Below, one piece after another: positions 16,271 through 24,546 of a stretch of DNA of 58,464 nucleotides. The number at the start of each line of letters is the position of its first letter. Within the stretch, counting starts at the first letter, position 1. Below the pieces are notes generated by a model. It saw only the letters and a list, made by a program, of their open reading frames with translations, made no database searches and was not told the DNA's origin. A program made the translations under genes and the position numbers. The stretch covers positions 1 to 58,464 of the forward strand of contig PLHF01000116.1 of the NCBI GenBank assembly GCA_003138855.1, written 5' to 3'. The stretch is from Acidimicrobiaceae bacterium (lineage in GTDB: Bacteria; Actinomycetota; Acidimicrobiia; Acidimicrobiales; RAAP-2).

Positions 16271-17024
16271 CGCCGGACCAGAGAGGCCAGAGGACGTGCC
16301 GGGAGAACCGATCGCCGAACCTGACCACTTCACCCTCCTGTCGGTGATCGTCCCGGTCTTCAACGAGCGGACCACGGTGGCCGAGGTGCTCAGGCGCATC
16401 AGGGCGGTCGAGCTTCCCCTGGCCGTCGAGGTCATCGTGGTCGACGACGGCTCATCGGACGGTACGGACAAAGTGTTGGCCGCCCTGGGAGACTCGACGG
16501 TGCGGGTGATGACCCATCCGGTGAACAAGGGGAAGGGCGCAGCCATCCGCACCGGCATGGAGAACGTGCGCGGCGACCTGGTGCTGGTCCAGGATGCCGA
16601 CCTCGAGTACGACCCCCAGGACTGGTGCAAGCTGCTCGATCCCATCCTGCGGGGCAAGGCGCAGGTCGTGTACGGGAGTCGGTTCACCGGCGAGAGGAAG
16701 AACATGCTCCCGCTCCACTGGATCGGCAACCGGTTCCTCTCGCTGGTCACCAACATCCTGTACTCGTCGACGCTCTCCGACATGGAGACCTGCTACAAGC
16801 TGTTCGACCATCGGGTGCTCGAGGGAATCACCATCCAGTCCGACAAGTTCGACTTCGAGCCCGAGATCACCGCCAAGGTCCTGCGCCGCGGCTTTCGGAT
16901 CTACGAGGTCCCGATCTCCTATGCCGGGCGGGAGGTCACAGAGGGGAAGAAGGTCACCTGGCAAGATGGGTTCGGCGCGTTGAAGGCCCTGATCAAGTTC
17001 CGATTCACCCCGCTCGACAAGTGA
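16263..17024 (+). CDS. GT2 glycosyltransferase, dolichol-phosphate-mannose-synthase-like
   Basis: 253 aa GT-A-fold family 2 enzyme. VIVPVFNERTT at the N-terminus, VVDDGSSDGTD and the metal-binding QDADLEYDP (DxD) are clear; GSRFTGERKNMLPL and a NKGKGAAIRTGM loop place it with polyprenol-phosphate sugar synthases (DPM1/PgaB-like). There is no strong C-terminal membrane anchor, so it is probably a peripheral membrane enzyme that charges a polyprenyl phosphate with a sugar. The ATG at 16263 has an AAGGAG Shine-Dalgarno about 11 nt upstream, inside the end of the UXS gene, and overlaps it by 8 nt. Its stop overlaps the next gene start. Confidence 0.85.
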   Translation: MTDAGPERPEDVPGEPIAEPDHFTLLSVIVPVFNERTTVAEVLRRIRAVELPLAVEVIVVDDGSSDGTDKVLAALGDSTVRVMTHPVNKGKGAAIRTGMENVRGDLVLVQDADLEYDPQDWCKLLDPILRGKAQVVYGSRFTGERKNMLPLHWIGNRFLSLVTNILYSSTLSDMETCYKLFDHRVLEGITIQSDKFDFEPEITAKVLRRGFRIYEVPISYAGREVTEGKKVTWQDGFGALKALIKFRFTPLDK

Positions 17025-18010
17025 GCCCGGGCGCCGGCGCCCAGGAGAGGGGCCAGGCCGACGGTCCGCCCCCGACCACCCCGGCGGACCACCCAGGGGA
17101 CGGCATCCGCCACCAGGTCGCGGTGGTCATCGTCAACTACGAGTCCGGCGAGGCGCTCACCCGCTGTGCGGAGGGACTGCGTGCCGAGGGCGTTGCCGAG
17201 CTTGTGGTGGTGGACAACGGGTCGACCGACGGATCACTGGCCGCGCTCCGGCGGCGCCTCCCCGACGTGGAGGTGTTGATCACCGGTCGCAACCTCGGGT
17301 ACGGGGCGGCTGCCAACCGGGGTGTTGCAGCCACCTCGGCGCCCTTGGTGCTGGTCTGCAACCCCGACCTGGAGGTGTGCCCCGGAGCACTGGGCGACCT
17401 CGTCGGGGCGGTGGAGGGCGACCCCGGATGCGCGCTCGTCGGCCCCCTCATCCGTACCCCCGCCGGAGTGCGCTACCCGTCGGCCCGCCAGTTCCCGGCG
17501 ATGGTCGACGCCGCCGGGCATGCCCTGTTCGGCATCTTCGCCCCGGACAACCGGTTCACCCGTGCGTACCACCAGGAGGAGCTCCACCAGGAGGAGCTCG
17601 CGGACGCCGACCCACGGCCCCGAGCTGTCGACTGGGTGTCGGGAGCGTGCTTCTTGGTGAGGCGGTCCGCATTCGAACAGGTGGGCGGCTTCGACGAGGC
17701 CTACTTCATGTACGCCGAGGACGTCGACCTCTGTTGGCGCCTCGGGCGGGCCGGTTGGAGGGTGGCCTACGCGGCCGCCGCCGAGGTCACCCACCTCCAG
17801 GGCGTCTCCACCGACCGGCATCCCTACCGGATGATCTATGAGCACCACCGCTCCCTCCTGCGGTTTGCCGTGCGATCATCGGAAGGCTGGCGCCAGGCAC
17901 TGCTTCCCCTGGTGGTACTTGGGATCGGGGCCCGGACCTGCCTGGCCTGCCTGGCCCGGTTCACCCGATCCCGACCGGCCGCGATCGGGGCACCTGGCGA
18001 CAGGCTGTAG
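17021..18010 (+). CDS. GT2 glycosyltransferase, rhamnosyltransferase-like (WbbL type)
   Basis: 329 aa. VAVVIVNYESGEALTRC, VVVDNGSTDGS, NLGYGAAANRG and CNPDLEV (DxD-like) are typical of the WbbL/rhamnosyltransferase subgroup, as is DWVSGACFLVRRSAFEQVGG followed by EDVDLCWR (the catalytic-base region). The first 30 residues are a hydrophilic Pro/Gly-rich extension. A perfect 15-bp tandem duplication encodes HQEELHQEEL at about residues 184-193. GTG 17021 overlaps the preceding TGA. It probably adds rhamnose or a related sugar to a lipid-linked glycan. The donor could be dTDP-rhamnose from the operon at 11.5 kb; this is inference. Confidence 0.85.
   Translation: MSPGAGAQERGQADGPPPTTPADHPGDGIRHQVAVVIVNYESGEALTRCAEGLRAEGVAELVVVDNGSTDGSLAALRRRLPDVEVLITGRNLGYGAAANRGVAATSAPLVLVCNPDLEVCPGALGDLVGAVEGDPGCALVGPLIRTPAGVRYPSARQFPAMVDAAGHALFGIFAPDNRFTRAYHQEELHQEELADADPRPRAVDWVSGACFLVRRSAFEQVGGFDEAYFMYAEDVDLCWRLGRAGWRVAYAAAAEVTHLQGVSTDRHPYRMIYEHHRSLLRFAVRSSEGWRQALLPLVVLGIGARTCLACLARFTRSRPAAIGAPGDRL
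17570..17599 (+). repeat. Perfect 15-bp tandem duplication
   Basis: CACCAGGAGGAGCTC occurs twice without a gap, in frame inside the WbbL-like glycosyltransferase, giving HQEEL twice. It probably arose by slippage. Confidence 0.9.
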
Positions 18011-18013
18011 GGT
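18008..18013 (+). promoter_or_regulatory. Candidate -10 element before the 18025 gene
   Basis: TAGGGT, 11 nt before the ATG at 18025; it overlaps the stop codon of the upstream glycosyltransferase. Confidence 0.35.
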
Positions 18014-18024
18014 GTCGACCGATC

Positions 18025-18813
18025 ATGGCGAGCAACTCGACGGGCAAATGGGTGGAGCGCGCTGCGACCACCGGCGGTGGGCGGACCTATCGCGGCCAGA
18101 GGCCGGTGAACTGGTACGCCAGCCTGGTGGTGATCTGCGTCGTCGGCCTCCTGCTGGTCGGGTACAGCCGCTACCAGCGGACCCACCGGACAACGTCGTC
18201 CTCAGGACCGCCGACCACGCAGCAGACCTGGTTCGCGGCGCTGGGCATCGACATCTGCGGGACGATCAAGCCCAACCTCCCGGCAAGTACCAACGGCGCC
18301 ACCACCGGATTCACGGCCAACGGCAACGGGGTCCTGACCATTGAGCCCAAGAACAGCTCCGAGTCCGGTGCGAACGCCATACTGGGGAAGTTCGTGAGTG
18401 GGTACAAGGGCCTCCAGCTGACGTCCTCCACGCTTCAGTACCCGGGTACGGCAGCCCTCAGCAACGGCGAGGTGTGCCCCAAAGGATCGCCCGACGCCGG
18501 TAAGCCCGGCGTGGTGATCGTCAACAGCTGGCCCAACTTCGAGTCCAAGAGCAAGGGAACCCAGCCCAGCGGCCAACCCCAGAATCTCCTGTTCTCCAAC
18601 GGACAGCTCATCACCTTGGCCTTCGTCCCGGTCAATGCGACGATCCCGAAGCCGCCCGCCAACGTGATCACCAGCCTGATCAACGCAGTGGAGCAGGGGA
18701 CGTCCGCCACCACCTCGACGACGGCGCCGGCGCTGTCCACCACCTCGACCACAGCGCCCGTGCCGTCCACCACCTCGACCACGGCCGGCTCCACCACCTC
18801 GACAACCAAGTGA
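18025..18813 (+). CDS. Single-TM exported protein with Ser/Thr-rich tail, unknown function
   Basis: 262 aa. An N-terminal hydrophilic stretch is followed by one membrane segment (about 31-48, WYASLVVICVVGLLLVGYS), so the rest should lie outside the cell. The middle contains only two cysteines (ICGTIKP and GEVCPKG) that could form a disulfide. The last 40 residues are STTSTTAP-type repeats that look like a wall-spanning or glycosylated stalk. I do not recognise the family. It sits between a glycosyltransferase and the sugar-nucleotide pyrophosphorylase, whose GTG overlaps its stop by 4 nt. Co-expression with envelope-glycan genes suggests an envelope role. Confidence 0.7.
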   Translation: MASNSTGKWVERAATTGGGRTYRGQRPVNWYASLVVICVVGLLLVGYSRYQRTHRTTSSSGPPTTQQTWFAALGIDICGTIKPNLPASTNGATTGFTANGNGVLTIEPKNSSESGANAILGKFVSGYKGLQLTSSTLQYPGTAALSNGEVCPKGSPDAGKPGVVIVNSWPNFESKSKGTQPSGQPQNLLFSNGQLITLAFVPVNATIPKPPANVITSLINAVEQGTSATTSTTAPALSTTSTTAPVPSTTSTTAGSTTSTTK

Positions 18814-19901
18814 GAGCGGTCGTCCTGGTTGGCGGCGAGGGCACGCGCCTCCGGCCGCTGACCCTCACCACGCCGAAGCAGATGCTCCCCATCGTGGAGC
18901 AGCCGATGATCGAGCGGGTGCTCGGCCATCTGGCCCGCCACGGGATCGAGGACGCCGTGCTCTCGCTCGGCTTTCGCCCCGACGCCTTTTTCGACGCCTA
19001 CCCCGATGGCACGATCGCCGGCGTGCGTTCGCACTATGCGGTGGAGGCGAGCCCGCTGGACACCGCCGGGGCGATTCGATTCGCTGCGGAGCACGGGGGC
19101 ATCGCCGAGACCTTCGTCGTGGTCAATGGCGACGTGCTCACCGATGCCGACATCTCCGCCCTGGTCGCCTTCCATCGCCTCCGCGGCGCAGAGGCGACCA
19201 TCGGGCTCACCCCGGTCGACGATCCGAGTGCATTCGGTGTCGTGCCCACCGACGACCAGGGGAAGGTGGAGGCCTTCATCGAGAAGCCGCCACGCGACGA
19301 GGCCCCTACCAACCTGATCAACGCCGGCCTCTACGTGCTCGAGCCATCGGTGCTCCAGCGCGTCCGAAAGGATGCCCGCGTCTCGATCGAACGCGAGACG
19401 TTTCCCTCCCTGGTGGAGGACGGAACGCTCTTCGCCCTGCCCTCCGACGCCTATTGGCTCGACACAGGCACCCCGGACGCCTACCTCCGGGCCCATCGGG
19501 ACCTCCTGCTCGGACGCCGGGCCGGACCTCCCGCGCCCGGGGCCGAAACCGACCTTTCGATCGGCCCGGGAGTGTGGCGCATCGGGGATGTCGACGTACG
19601 GAGCCAGTCTGTTGCCCGGTCGCTGTTCGGTCGCGGAGCATCGGTGGCCGCCAACGCCGTCGTCGAGGAGTCGGTGGTGGGTGCCGGAGCGGTCGTCGAA
19701 GAGGGGGCGTCGGTCGTCGCTTCGGTGCTCCTGAGCGGTGCGCGAGTCGCCTCGAGGGCCTCAGTGGAAGGGTCGATCATCGGCCCGGGAGCGATCATCG
19801 GCCAACGGTGCACCGTCCATGCGATCTCTGTGATCGGCGCCGGCGCGGTGACCGCATCGGGAACGGTCATCGACGGCGAACGCGTCGCTGCGGGGCACTG
19901 A
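18810..19901 (+). CDS. NDP-sugar pyrophosphorylase (mannose-1-phosphate guanylyltransferase-like)
   Basis: 363 aa. Transfers a nucleotidyl group to a sugar 1-phosphate. The N-terminal domain carries VVLVGGEGTRLRPLTLTTPKQMLP (signature loop and the Lys), VNGDVLTD for the metal site, and FIEKP. From about residue 250 the sequence is a left-handed beta-helix built from hexapeptide repeats (AVVEEG, IIGPGAIIG). This layout fits bacterial GDP-mannose pyrophosphorylases of the GMPPB type, supported by the phosphomannomutase and phosphomannose isomerase at 44.8-47.6 kb, but glucose-1-phosphate enzymes look similar. GTG 18810 overlaps the previous stop (GTGA). Confidence 0.88.
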   Translation: MRAVVLVGGEGTRLRPLTLTTPKQMLPIVEQPMIERVLGHLARHGIEDAVLSLGFRPDAFFDAYPDGTIAGVRSHYAVEASPLDTAGAIRFAAEHGGIAETFVVVNGDVLTDADISALVAFHRLRGAEATIGLTPVDDPSAFGVVPTDDQGKVEAFIEKPPRDEAPTNLINAGLYVLEPSVLQRVRKDARVSIERETFPSLVEDGTLFALPSDAYWLDTGTPDAYLRAHRDLLLGRRAGPPAPGAETDLSIGPGVWRIGDVDVRSQSVARSLFGRGASVAANAVVEESVVGAGAVVEEGASVVASVLLSGARVASRASVEGSIIGPGAIIGQRCTVHAISVIGAGAVTASGTVIDGERVAAGH

Positions 19902-19903
19902 CC

Positions 19904-20869
19904 GTGCGAATGCTGGTGACCGGAGGGGCGGGGTTCATCGGCTCAACCCTGGTGGACCGCCTGTTGGCCGAAGGCCATGCCGTGGATGTGATCGACGACC
20001 TGTCCAAGGGGTCGCTGGCCAATCTGGCCGAGGCCCGGGCCTCGGCCGGCCACCAGCTGACCGTCCACCACGTCGACGTCCGCTCTGCCGAGATCGTGGA
20101 CCTGATGGCACGGCGGCGCCCCCAAGTGGTGTTCCACCTTGCCGCCCAGGCCGACGTCCGGGTGTCGGTGGCCGATCCGGTATTCGACGCCGACGTCAAC
20201 GTGCTGGGGACCCTCCGGGTCCTCGAGGGTGCCCGGCTGTGCCGGGCCTCACGGGTGGTCTTCGCCGCGAGTGGCGGAACCCTGTACGGCGAGACGGACC
20301 CATCGGAGCTTCCTCTGAAGGAGTCGCTGCCCCAGCGACCGCTATCCCCTTACGGGGTGTCGAAGAAGGCGGCGATCGACTACCTGGTGGCCTACCGGTC
20401 ACTGCACTCCCTGGAGTTCTCGACCCTGGCCCTCGCCAATGTGTACGGGCCCCGCCAGGATCCTCACGGCGAGGCGGGCGTGGTGGCGATCTTCGCCGAG
20501 AAGCTGCTGAGGGGCCAACCGGTGACGATCTTCGGCGACGGGGAGCAGACCCGTGACTTCGTCTATGTCGACGACGTGGTGGACGCCTTCGTGCGAGGTG
20601 CGACCAAGGGCGGCGGCCTGGTCTGCAACATCGGCACCGGCAAGGAGACCTCGGTGAACCAACTCTTCGGCGAGATGGCCACCCAGGCCGGCGTGGACTC
20701 CCGGGCCGACTTCCAGCCCTTGCGGGCCGGGGAGCTGATGCGGAGCTGTCTCGACCCGACACGGGCCGGTATCCAACTGGGATGGAGGTCGTGGACGGAG
20801 CTGGGCACGGGCACCGCCGCTGTCCTCGAGTTCGCGCGCCGGCGGCTCGACGCCGGCGAGGGTGGCTGA
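19904..20869 (+). CDS. NAD-dependent sugar epimerase/dehydratase (GalE-like)
   Basis: 321 aa extended SDR. LVTGGAGFIGSTLVDRL binds NAD. HLAAQADVRVSVADP, ASGGTLYGE in the Ser/Thr position, YGVSKKA as catalytic YxxxK, and ALANVYGPRQDPHGEAGVVAIF resemble UDP-glucose/UDP-GlcNAc 4-epimerases. The exact sugar is not decidable. The start is GTG 19904, 2 nt after the previous stop; ATG 19910 is an alternative. It is the last gene of the run that begins at 18025. Confidence 0.87.
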   Translation: MRMLVTGGAGFIGSTLVDRLLAEGHAVDVIDDLSKGSLANLAEARASAGHQLTVHHVDVRSAEIVDLMARRRPQVVFHLAAQADVRVSVADPVFDADVNVLGTLRVLEGARLCRASRVVFAASGGTLYGETDPSELPLKESLPQRPLSPYGVSKKAAIDYLVAYRSLHSLEFSTLALANVYGPRQDPHGEAGVVAIFAEKLLRGQPVTIFGDGEQTRDFVYVDDVVDAFVRGATKGGGLVCNIGTGKETSVNQLFGEMATQAGVDSRADFQPLRAGELMRSCLDPTRAGIQLGWRSWTELGTGTAAVLEFARRRLDAGEGG

Positions 20870-20990
20870 GCCGCTGATCGACCCGCAGGAGGGCCGTGAC
20901 GGGCGCGGCAGCCGACCGGTGGACCACGCCCGCCTGAGGCTCTGATCTGGCCGGGGCGGGTCCCGCGCCGGAAGCGACCCCCAGAGGCAC

Positions 20991-20996
20991 TAACCT
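20991..20996 (+). promoter_or_regulatory. Candidate -10 element of the DEAD-box helicase gene
   Basis: TAACCT; transcription would begin near 21003, giving an approximately 80-nt leader. That leader contains a 6-bp hairpin AGGCAC-n6-GTGCCT at 21040-21057. Confidence 0.35.
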
Positions 20997-21082
20997 GGGC
21001 AGGTCCTGGTGCGCGTACTTGGCGGCAGGCCATCTCCCGAGGCACCTACCCGTGCCTACCCCTGTCGCACGAAAGCGCCTCC

Positions 21083-22708
21083 ATGCCCCCCTCGCAACCC
21101 TCATTCGCCGACCTCGGCGTGCCCTCCGACATCGTCGCCGCGCTCAACCGCACGTCGATCACCGAACCGTTCCCCATCCAGTGCATGACCATCCCCGACG
21201 CCCTGGCAGGCCGGGACGTGTGCGGGAAGGCGCCCACCGGCTCGGGCAAGACGCTGGCCTTCGGGATCGGGGCCGTGGCCCGCTTGACCGGCAAGGCCTC
21301 CCGACCCAGACACCCCCGCGTGCTGGTACTCACCCCCACCCGGGAGCTGGCCGCCCAGGTGGCCTCCGAGCTCCAGGTGTTGGCCACCCCGCGCAACCTC
21401 AGGGTGGACTCGTTCTACGGCGGTGTGGGCTACGGCCCGCAGCTGAAGGCGCTGTCCCGTGGCGTCGACGTGGCAGTGGCGTGCCCCGGACGGCTGGGCG
21501 ACCTCCTCGAGCGGGGGAGCATCCGCCTCGACGCCATCGAGATCGTCATCATCGACGAGGCCGATCGGATGGCCGACATGGGGTTCCTCCCTGACGTCCG
21601 GCGCATTCTCGACCTGACGCCTGCCAACCGACAGACACTCCTGTTCTCGGCGACGCTCGACGGTGACATCGACGTGCTGGTCCGCCGTTACCAGCACGAT
21701 CCGGCCCGCCACGAGCTCGAAGTGGACGAGGACGATGCCAGTGCGGCCGTGCACCTGTTCTGGAGGGTCTCCTCCGGCGATCGGGTCGAGACGACGGCGG
21801 ACATCACTGCGGCCTCCGGCCCGACCATCGTCTTCTGCCGCACCAAGCACAGCACGGATCGCATCGCCCGCCAGTTGGAGCAGCGGGGCGTCCGCGCCGC
21901 CGCCATCCACGGCGACCGGAGCCAGAAGCAACGGGAGAAGGCGCTCGAGTCGTTCATCCGCGGCTCGGTCGATGCGCTGGTGGCCACCGATGTGGCCGCC
22001 CGGGGGATCCACGTCGACGGGGTGAATGCCGTCGTCCACTTCGATCCGCCGGCGGACTCCAAGGACTACGTGCACCGTTCGGGCCGGACCGCACGGGCCG
22101 GAGCCACCGGCGTGGTGGTCAGCCTGGTGACCCCGGACAAGACCGGTGCGGTCAAGAAGCTCCAGCGGGACCTCGGGGTCCCCATCGGCACGACGACGCA
22201 CGACCTCTCGGCCATCAAGGCGGTCATCGGCGATCCGCCGAAGCGCCGGCCCGGTACCGAGCTGGGTGCATCCCACCACGCGGACGGCGGGCGTGACGGT
22301 GCCGGGCCACGACCGGAGCACCACGAGCGGCACAACAAGCCGTGGAAGGCACGTCGCCCGGCGGCGCGGAGCAACGGTTCGGCAGTCGCCGGATCGACCG
22401 CCGGCAAGTGGTCCAACGACCGGAAGCCCTCGGGCAACGGCACGTCCCCGGATCACGCAGGCGGCCAGAAGAAGAAGCACAACGGATCGGACACCTGGGA
22501 CCGGTCCGGAAAGCCCGGCGGCGCGGGCAAGCCCGCCAAGCGGGGACGGCCGGCAACCTCGGGCAGGCCCGGCCCGGGATCGTCGTCAGGCCGCAGCGGG
22601 CACTCGGCCGGAGGACAGGGCAGCAGCTCGAACGGACAGCGCCGGGGTGGCCCGGTGGCGGCCAAGTCGAACACCGGTGGGTCCGGCCGCGGCGGCCGGG
22701 GCCGCTGA
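21083..22708 (+). CDS. DEAD-box ATP-dependent RNA helicase (RhlE-like)
   Basis: 541 aa. ATP-dependent RNA unwinding, typically in ribosome assembly, mRNA decay or cold adaptation. Helicase motifs in order: Q-motif FPIQCMTIP, motif I APTGSGKT, Ia PTRELA, Ib ACPGRLG, II DEAD in VIIDEADRMADMGF, III SAT, then the second domain with FCRTKHSTD, VATDVAARGIHVDGV and VI HRSGRTARAG. From about residue 390 a long basic Gly/Ser/Arg/Lys-rich tail, probably disordered, should bind RNA. Motif Ib reads ACPGR rather than the usual (T)PGR. Its leader hairpin could contribute to regulation. It is monocistronic. Confidence 0.95.
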   Translation: MPPSQPSFADLGVPSDIVAALNRTSITEPFPIQCMTIPDALAGRDVCGKAPTGSGKTLAFGIGAVARLTGKASRPRHPRVLVLTPTRELAAQVASELQVLATPRNLRVDSFYGGVGYGPQLKALSRGVDVAVACPGRLGDLLERGSIRLDAIEIVIIDEADRMADMGFLPDVRRILDLTPANRQTLLFSATLDGDIDVLVRRYQHDPARHELEVDEDDASAAVHLFWRVSSGDRVETTADITAASGPTIVFCRTKHSTDRIARQLEQRGVRAAAIHGDRSQKQREKALESFIRGSVDALVATDVAARGIHVDGVNAVVHFDPPADSKDYVHRSGRTARAGATGVVVSLVTPDKTGAVKKLQRDLGVPIGTTTHDLSAIKAVIGDPPKRRPGTELGASHHADGGRDGAGPRPEHHERHNKPWKARRPAARSNGSAVAGSTAGKWSNDRKPSGNGTSPDHAGGQKKKHNGSDTWDRSGKPGGAGKPAKRGRPATSGRPGPGSSSGRSGHSAGGQGSSSNGQRRGGPVAAKSNTGGSGRGGRGR

Positions 22709-22777
22709 TCCGCGCAGCGGAGCGGGGCACGAGCGGCGGCTGCCCCGCCGGGCCCGCCCCGGGGGATCCCGACCATC

Positions 22778-22783
22778 TACAGT
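22778..22783 (+). promoter_or_regulatory. Candidate -10 element, leaderless FKBP gene
   Basis: TACAGT, then 7 nt, then the ATG at 22791. Confidence 0.4.
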
Positions 22784-22790
22784 CGTGGGC

Positions 22791-23168
22791 ATGGCACCTC
22801 ACACCAGACCGACCGTGACCATCCCCGACGATCCCCCCCCCGCCGACCTGATGATCGAAGACCTCGAGATCGGGGACGGCACCGAAGCGGTGCCCGGCCT
22901 GCCGGTTGCCGTCCACTACGTGGGGGTGTCGTGGTCGAACGGCAAGGAGTTCGACTCCTCCTGGAGCCGCAACGAGCTCTTCTCCTTCACCCTCGGCGCC
23001 GGCCACGTGATCTCCGGGTGGGACCGGGGTGTCGCCGGCATGAAGGTGGGGGGGCGGCGCCGCTTGACCATTCCGCCCGACCTCGGGTACGGCGAGCGGG
23101 GAGCGGGAGGAGCCATCGGCCCGAACGAGACGCTGGTGTTCGTGGTCGACCTGTTCGGGGTGGGCTGA
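22791..23168 (+). CDS. FKBP-type peptidyl-prolyl cis-trans isomerase
   Basis: 125 aa, the size of a single FKBP domain. It speeds cis-trans isomerisation of Xaa-Pro bonds during folding. Pocket motifs are present: VHYVGVSWSNGKEFDSSWSR, GAGHVISGWDRGVAGMKVGG and RRLTIPPDLGYGERG, ending with ETLVFVVDL. There is no signal peptide or membrane anchor, so it is cytosolic. The ATG at 22791 follows a -10-like element by 7 nt. Transcribed alone. Confidence 0.95.
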   Translation: MAPHTRPTVTIPDDPPPADLMIEDLEIGDGTEAVPGLPVAVHYVGVSWSNGKEFDSSWSRNELFSFTLGAGHVISGWDRGVAGMKVGGRRRLTIPPDLGYGERGAGGAIGPNETLVFVVDLFGVG

Positions 23169-23175
23169 CCAGGAC

Positions 23176-23352
23176 GTGCCATCGGGGTCGCGGGGGGTGC
23201 CCGACGATGCCTCGCCGCTGGACGCCCGCCTCTACGGACTGCCGGCCCTCCTCCTCGACGCCACCGGAGCGCGGACCGGGTGCCGGGACTGCTCCTCCTC
23301 CACCCGACCGCCTGAGGCGGCACCCCACCTCCTCCGTCCTCGGGCGGACTGA
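23176..23352 (+). pseudogene. Possible remnant of a DUF385/Ddn-like F420 nitroreductase
   Basis: A 58-codon frame contains GLPALLLDATGARTG, resembling the core of deazaflavin (F420)-dependent nitroreductases (LLTTTGRKSG). The similarity seems to continue in a shifted frame as RVPGLLLLHPTA followed by a stop. A frameshifted fragment would explain both. The match is short and was made by eye, so this could be chance. Confidence 0.2.
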
Positions 23353-23426
23353 AGCTACATCCCGTGGTGATGACCCCCCGCAGTAGGCTCAGGTGCATAC
23401 AGAATCCGCCCGTCCGATCAAGGGGA

Positions 23427-24044
23427 ATGATGAGGGCGCACCCGAAGGTCCGTCGAGGCGTCGTCGGGTTCGTGGCGGCCATTGGCGCGGCGATGCTCTT
23501 TGCGGCGTGCAGCTCGTCCCCGTCCGCGTCCCCGTCCTCGAGCACTGCACCGGCGACGAGCCCGTCGACGGCCTCATCTGCATCGTCGACCACGGTTGCG
23601 TCGACGACAACGACCTCGGCCACCACTGCAAACTTCAACTCCTGCTCGGTGGTCACCCAGGCTCAGGCGGCCAGCGCGCTCGGGCAGTCCGTGACACCGG
23701 GGGTCCTCGGCAACGCGACCGTCGAAGGTGGCCTTGCCTGCGTCTTCTATGGTCCGTCTGCGCCCACCCCCACCACTCCGAACGTCGCACAGACCGACTC
23801 GGTCCGGGTGGTGGTGGTCAAAGGCCCCGATGCCGTGACCTGGTACAACAACTACAAGTCCTCGCCCGAGGTCCGTGCCCAGCCGGTCACCGGCTATGGC
23901 GACCAGGCCTTCTACGATGGATACGCCTCGCTGAGCGTCCTCAAGGGTGACTCCTACCTGAGGGTCGCCGTATCCCCGGCCGGCGCTGCACCGTCCCTTT
24001 CCGCCGAGGAGCAGCTCGCCACCGCCATCCTGCCGAACCTGTAG
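23427..24044 (+). CDS. Secreted lipoprotein, DUF3558-like
   Basis: 205 aa. Type II signal peptide: basic start, hydrophobic core VVGFVAAIGAAMLF, and lipobox LFAACSSS, so it should be a diacylglyceryl-anchored lipoprotein on the outer face of the membrane. A Ser/Thr/Ala-rich linker of about 50 residues precedes a folded domain beginning NFNSCSVVTQAQAASALGQ. The form C-x-(4)-A-x-x-ALG and a second Cys in GGLACVFYG are typical of DUF3558/DUF5642-type actinobacterial lipoproteins of unknown function. The start is ATG 23427 or 23430 after an AAGGGG Shine-Dalgarno. A TAGGCT at 23384-23389 may be its -10. Confidence 0.75.
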   Translation: MMRAHPKVRRGVVGFVAAIGAAMLFAACSSSPSASPSSSTAPATSPSTASSASSTTVASTTTTSATTANFNSCSVVTQAQAASALGQSVTPGVLGNATVEGGLACVFYGPSAPTPTTPNVAQTDSVRVVVVKGPDAVTWYNNYKSSPEVRAQPVTGYGDQAFYDGYASLSVLKGDSYLRVAVSPAGAAPSLSAEEQLATAILPNL

Positions 24045-24088
24045 TCGGACACGGCCGTGGCCGGCGGCGTCCGGCGCTCCAGGTCTCC

Positions 24089-24409
24089 CTAGCCCCCGGG
24101 AGGCGGTGCTTGCCCTGCAGGTGGGGAACCGCGGTCCGACCCGGGCGGGACCTGGTAGCCCAGGACGCCCGCCCGCTGCCCGTACTCCTCCGCAGTGATG
24201 TCGCCTCGGGCGAATCGGATTCGCAACTCGTTGAGCGCCGGGTCGACTGCTGTCCAGCGCTGCCTGTCCGTTCCGGTCGGGGTGATGTGGCCAGGTGAAG
24301 TCCGCCACATCCGCACCATGGTGACTATTCCGAGCACCAGGAGCGCAACGAGCAGTGCGACGATGAGGAAGGCGACGACGGGATGGCCGTGGTGTGGCGA
24401 AGCAAACAT
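24089..24409 (-). CDS. Small single-TM protein with SHOCT domain
   Basis: 106 aa. One membrane helix at about residues 10-32 (VVAFLIVALLVALLVLGIVTMV), then a SHOCT (short C-terminal) domain LNELRIRFARGDITAEEYGQR and a Pro/Gly-rich tail. SHOCT domains are common in actinobacterial membrane proteins and thought to mediate oligomerisation. I chose the ATG at 24409 because AAGGAG lies 6 nt before it on the minus strand; an upstream in-frame start lacks such a site. Confidence 0.8.
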   Translation of the reverse strand: MFASPHHGHPVVAFLIVALLVALLVLGIVTMVRMWRTSPGHITPTGTDRQRWTAVDPALNELRIRFARGDITAEEYGQRAGVLGYQVPPGSDRGSPPAGQAPPPGG

Positions 24410-24546
24410 GGGTACTCCTTGCCGAAGCAGTCGACACGGCAATGAAAGCACACCCAACTGCAGGTGTCCGGTGCACTACGACGGTCCGTCACGACAAGGC
24501 GGTGGGCGACCCCTGAGCATTCGGAGCCCCCCGTTTCCGGATCCCC

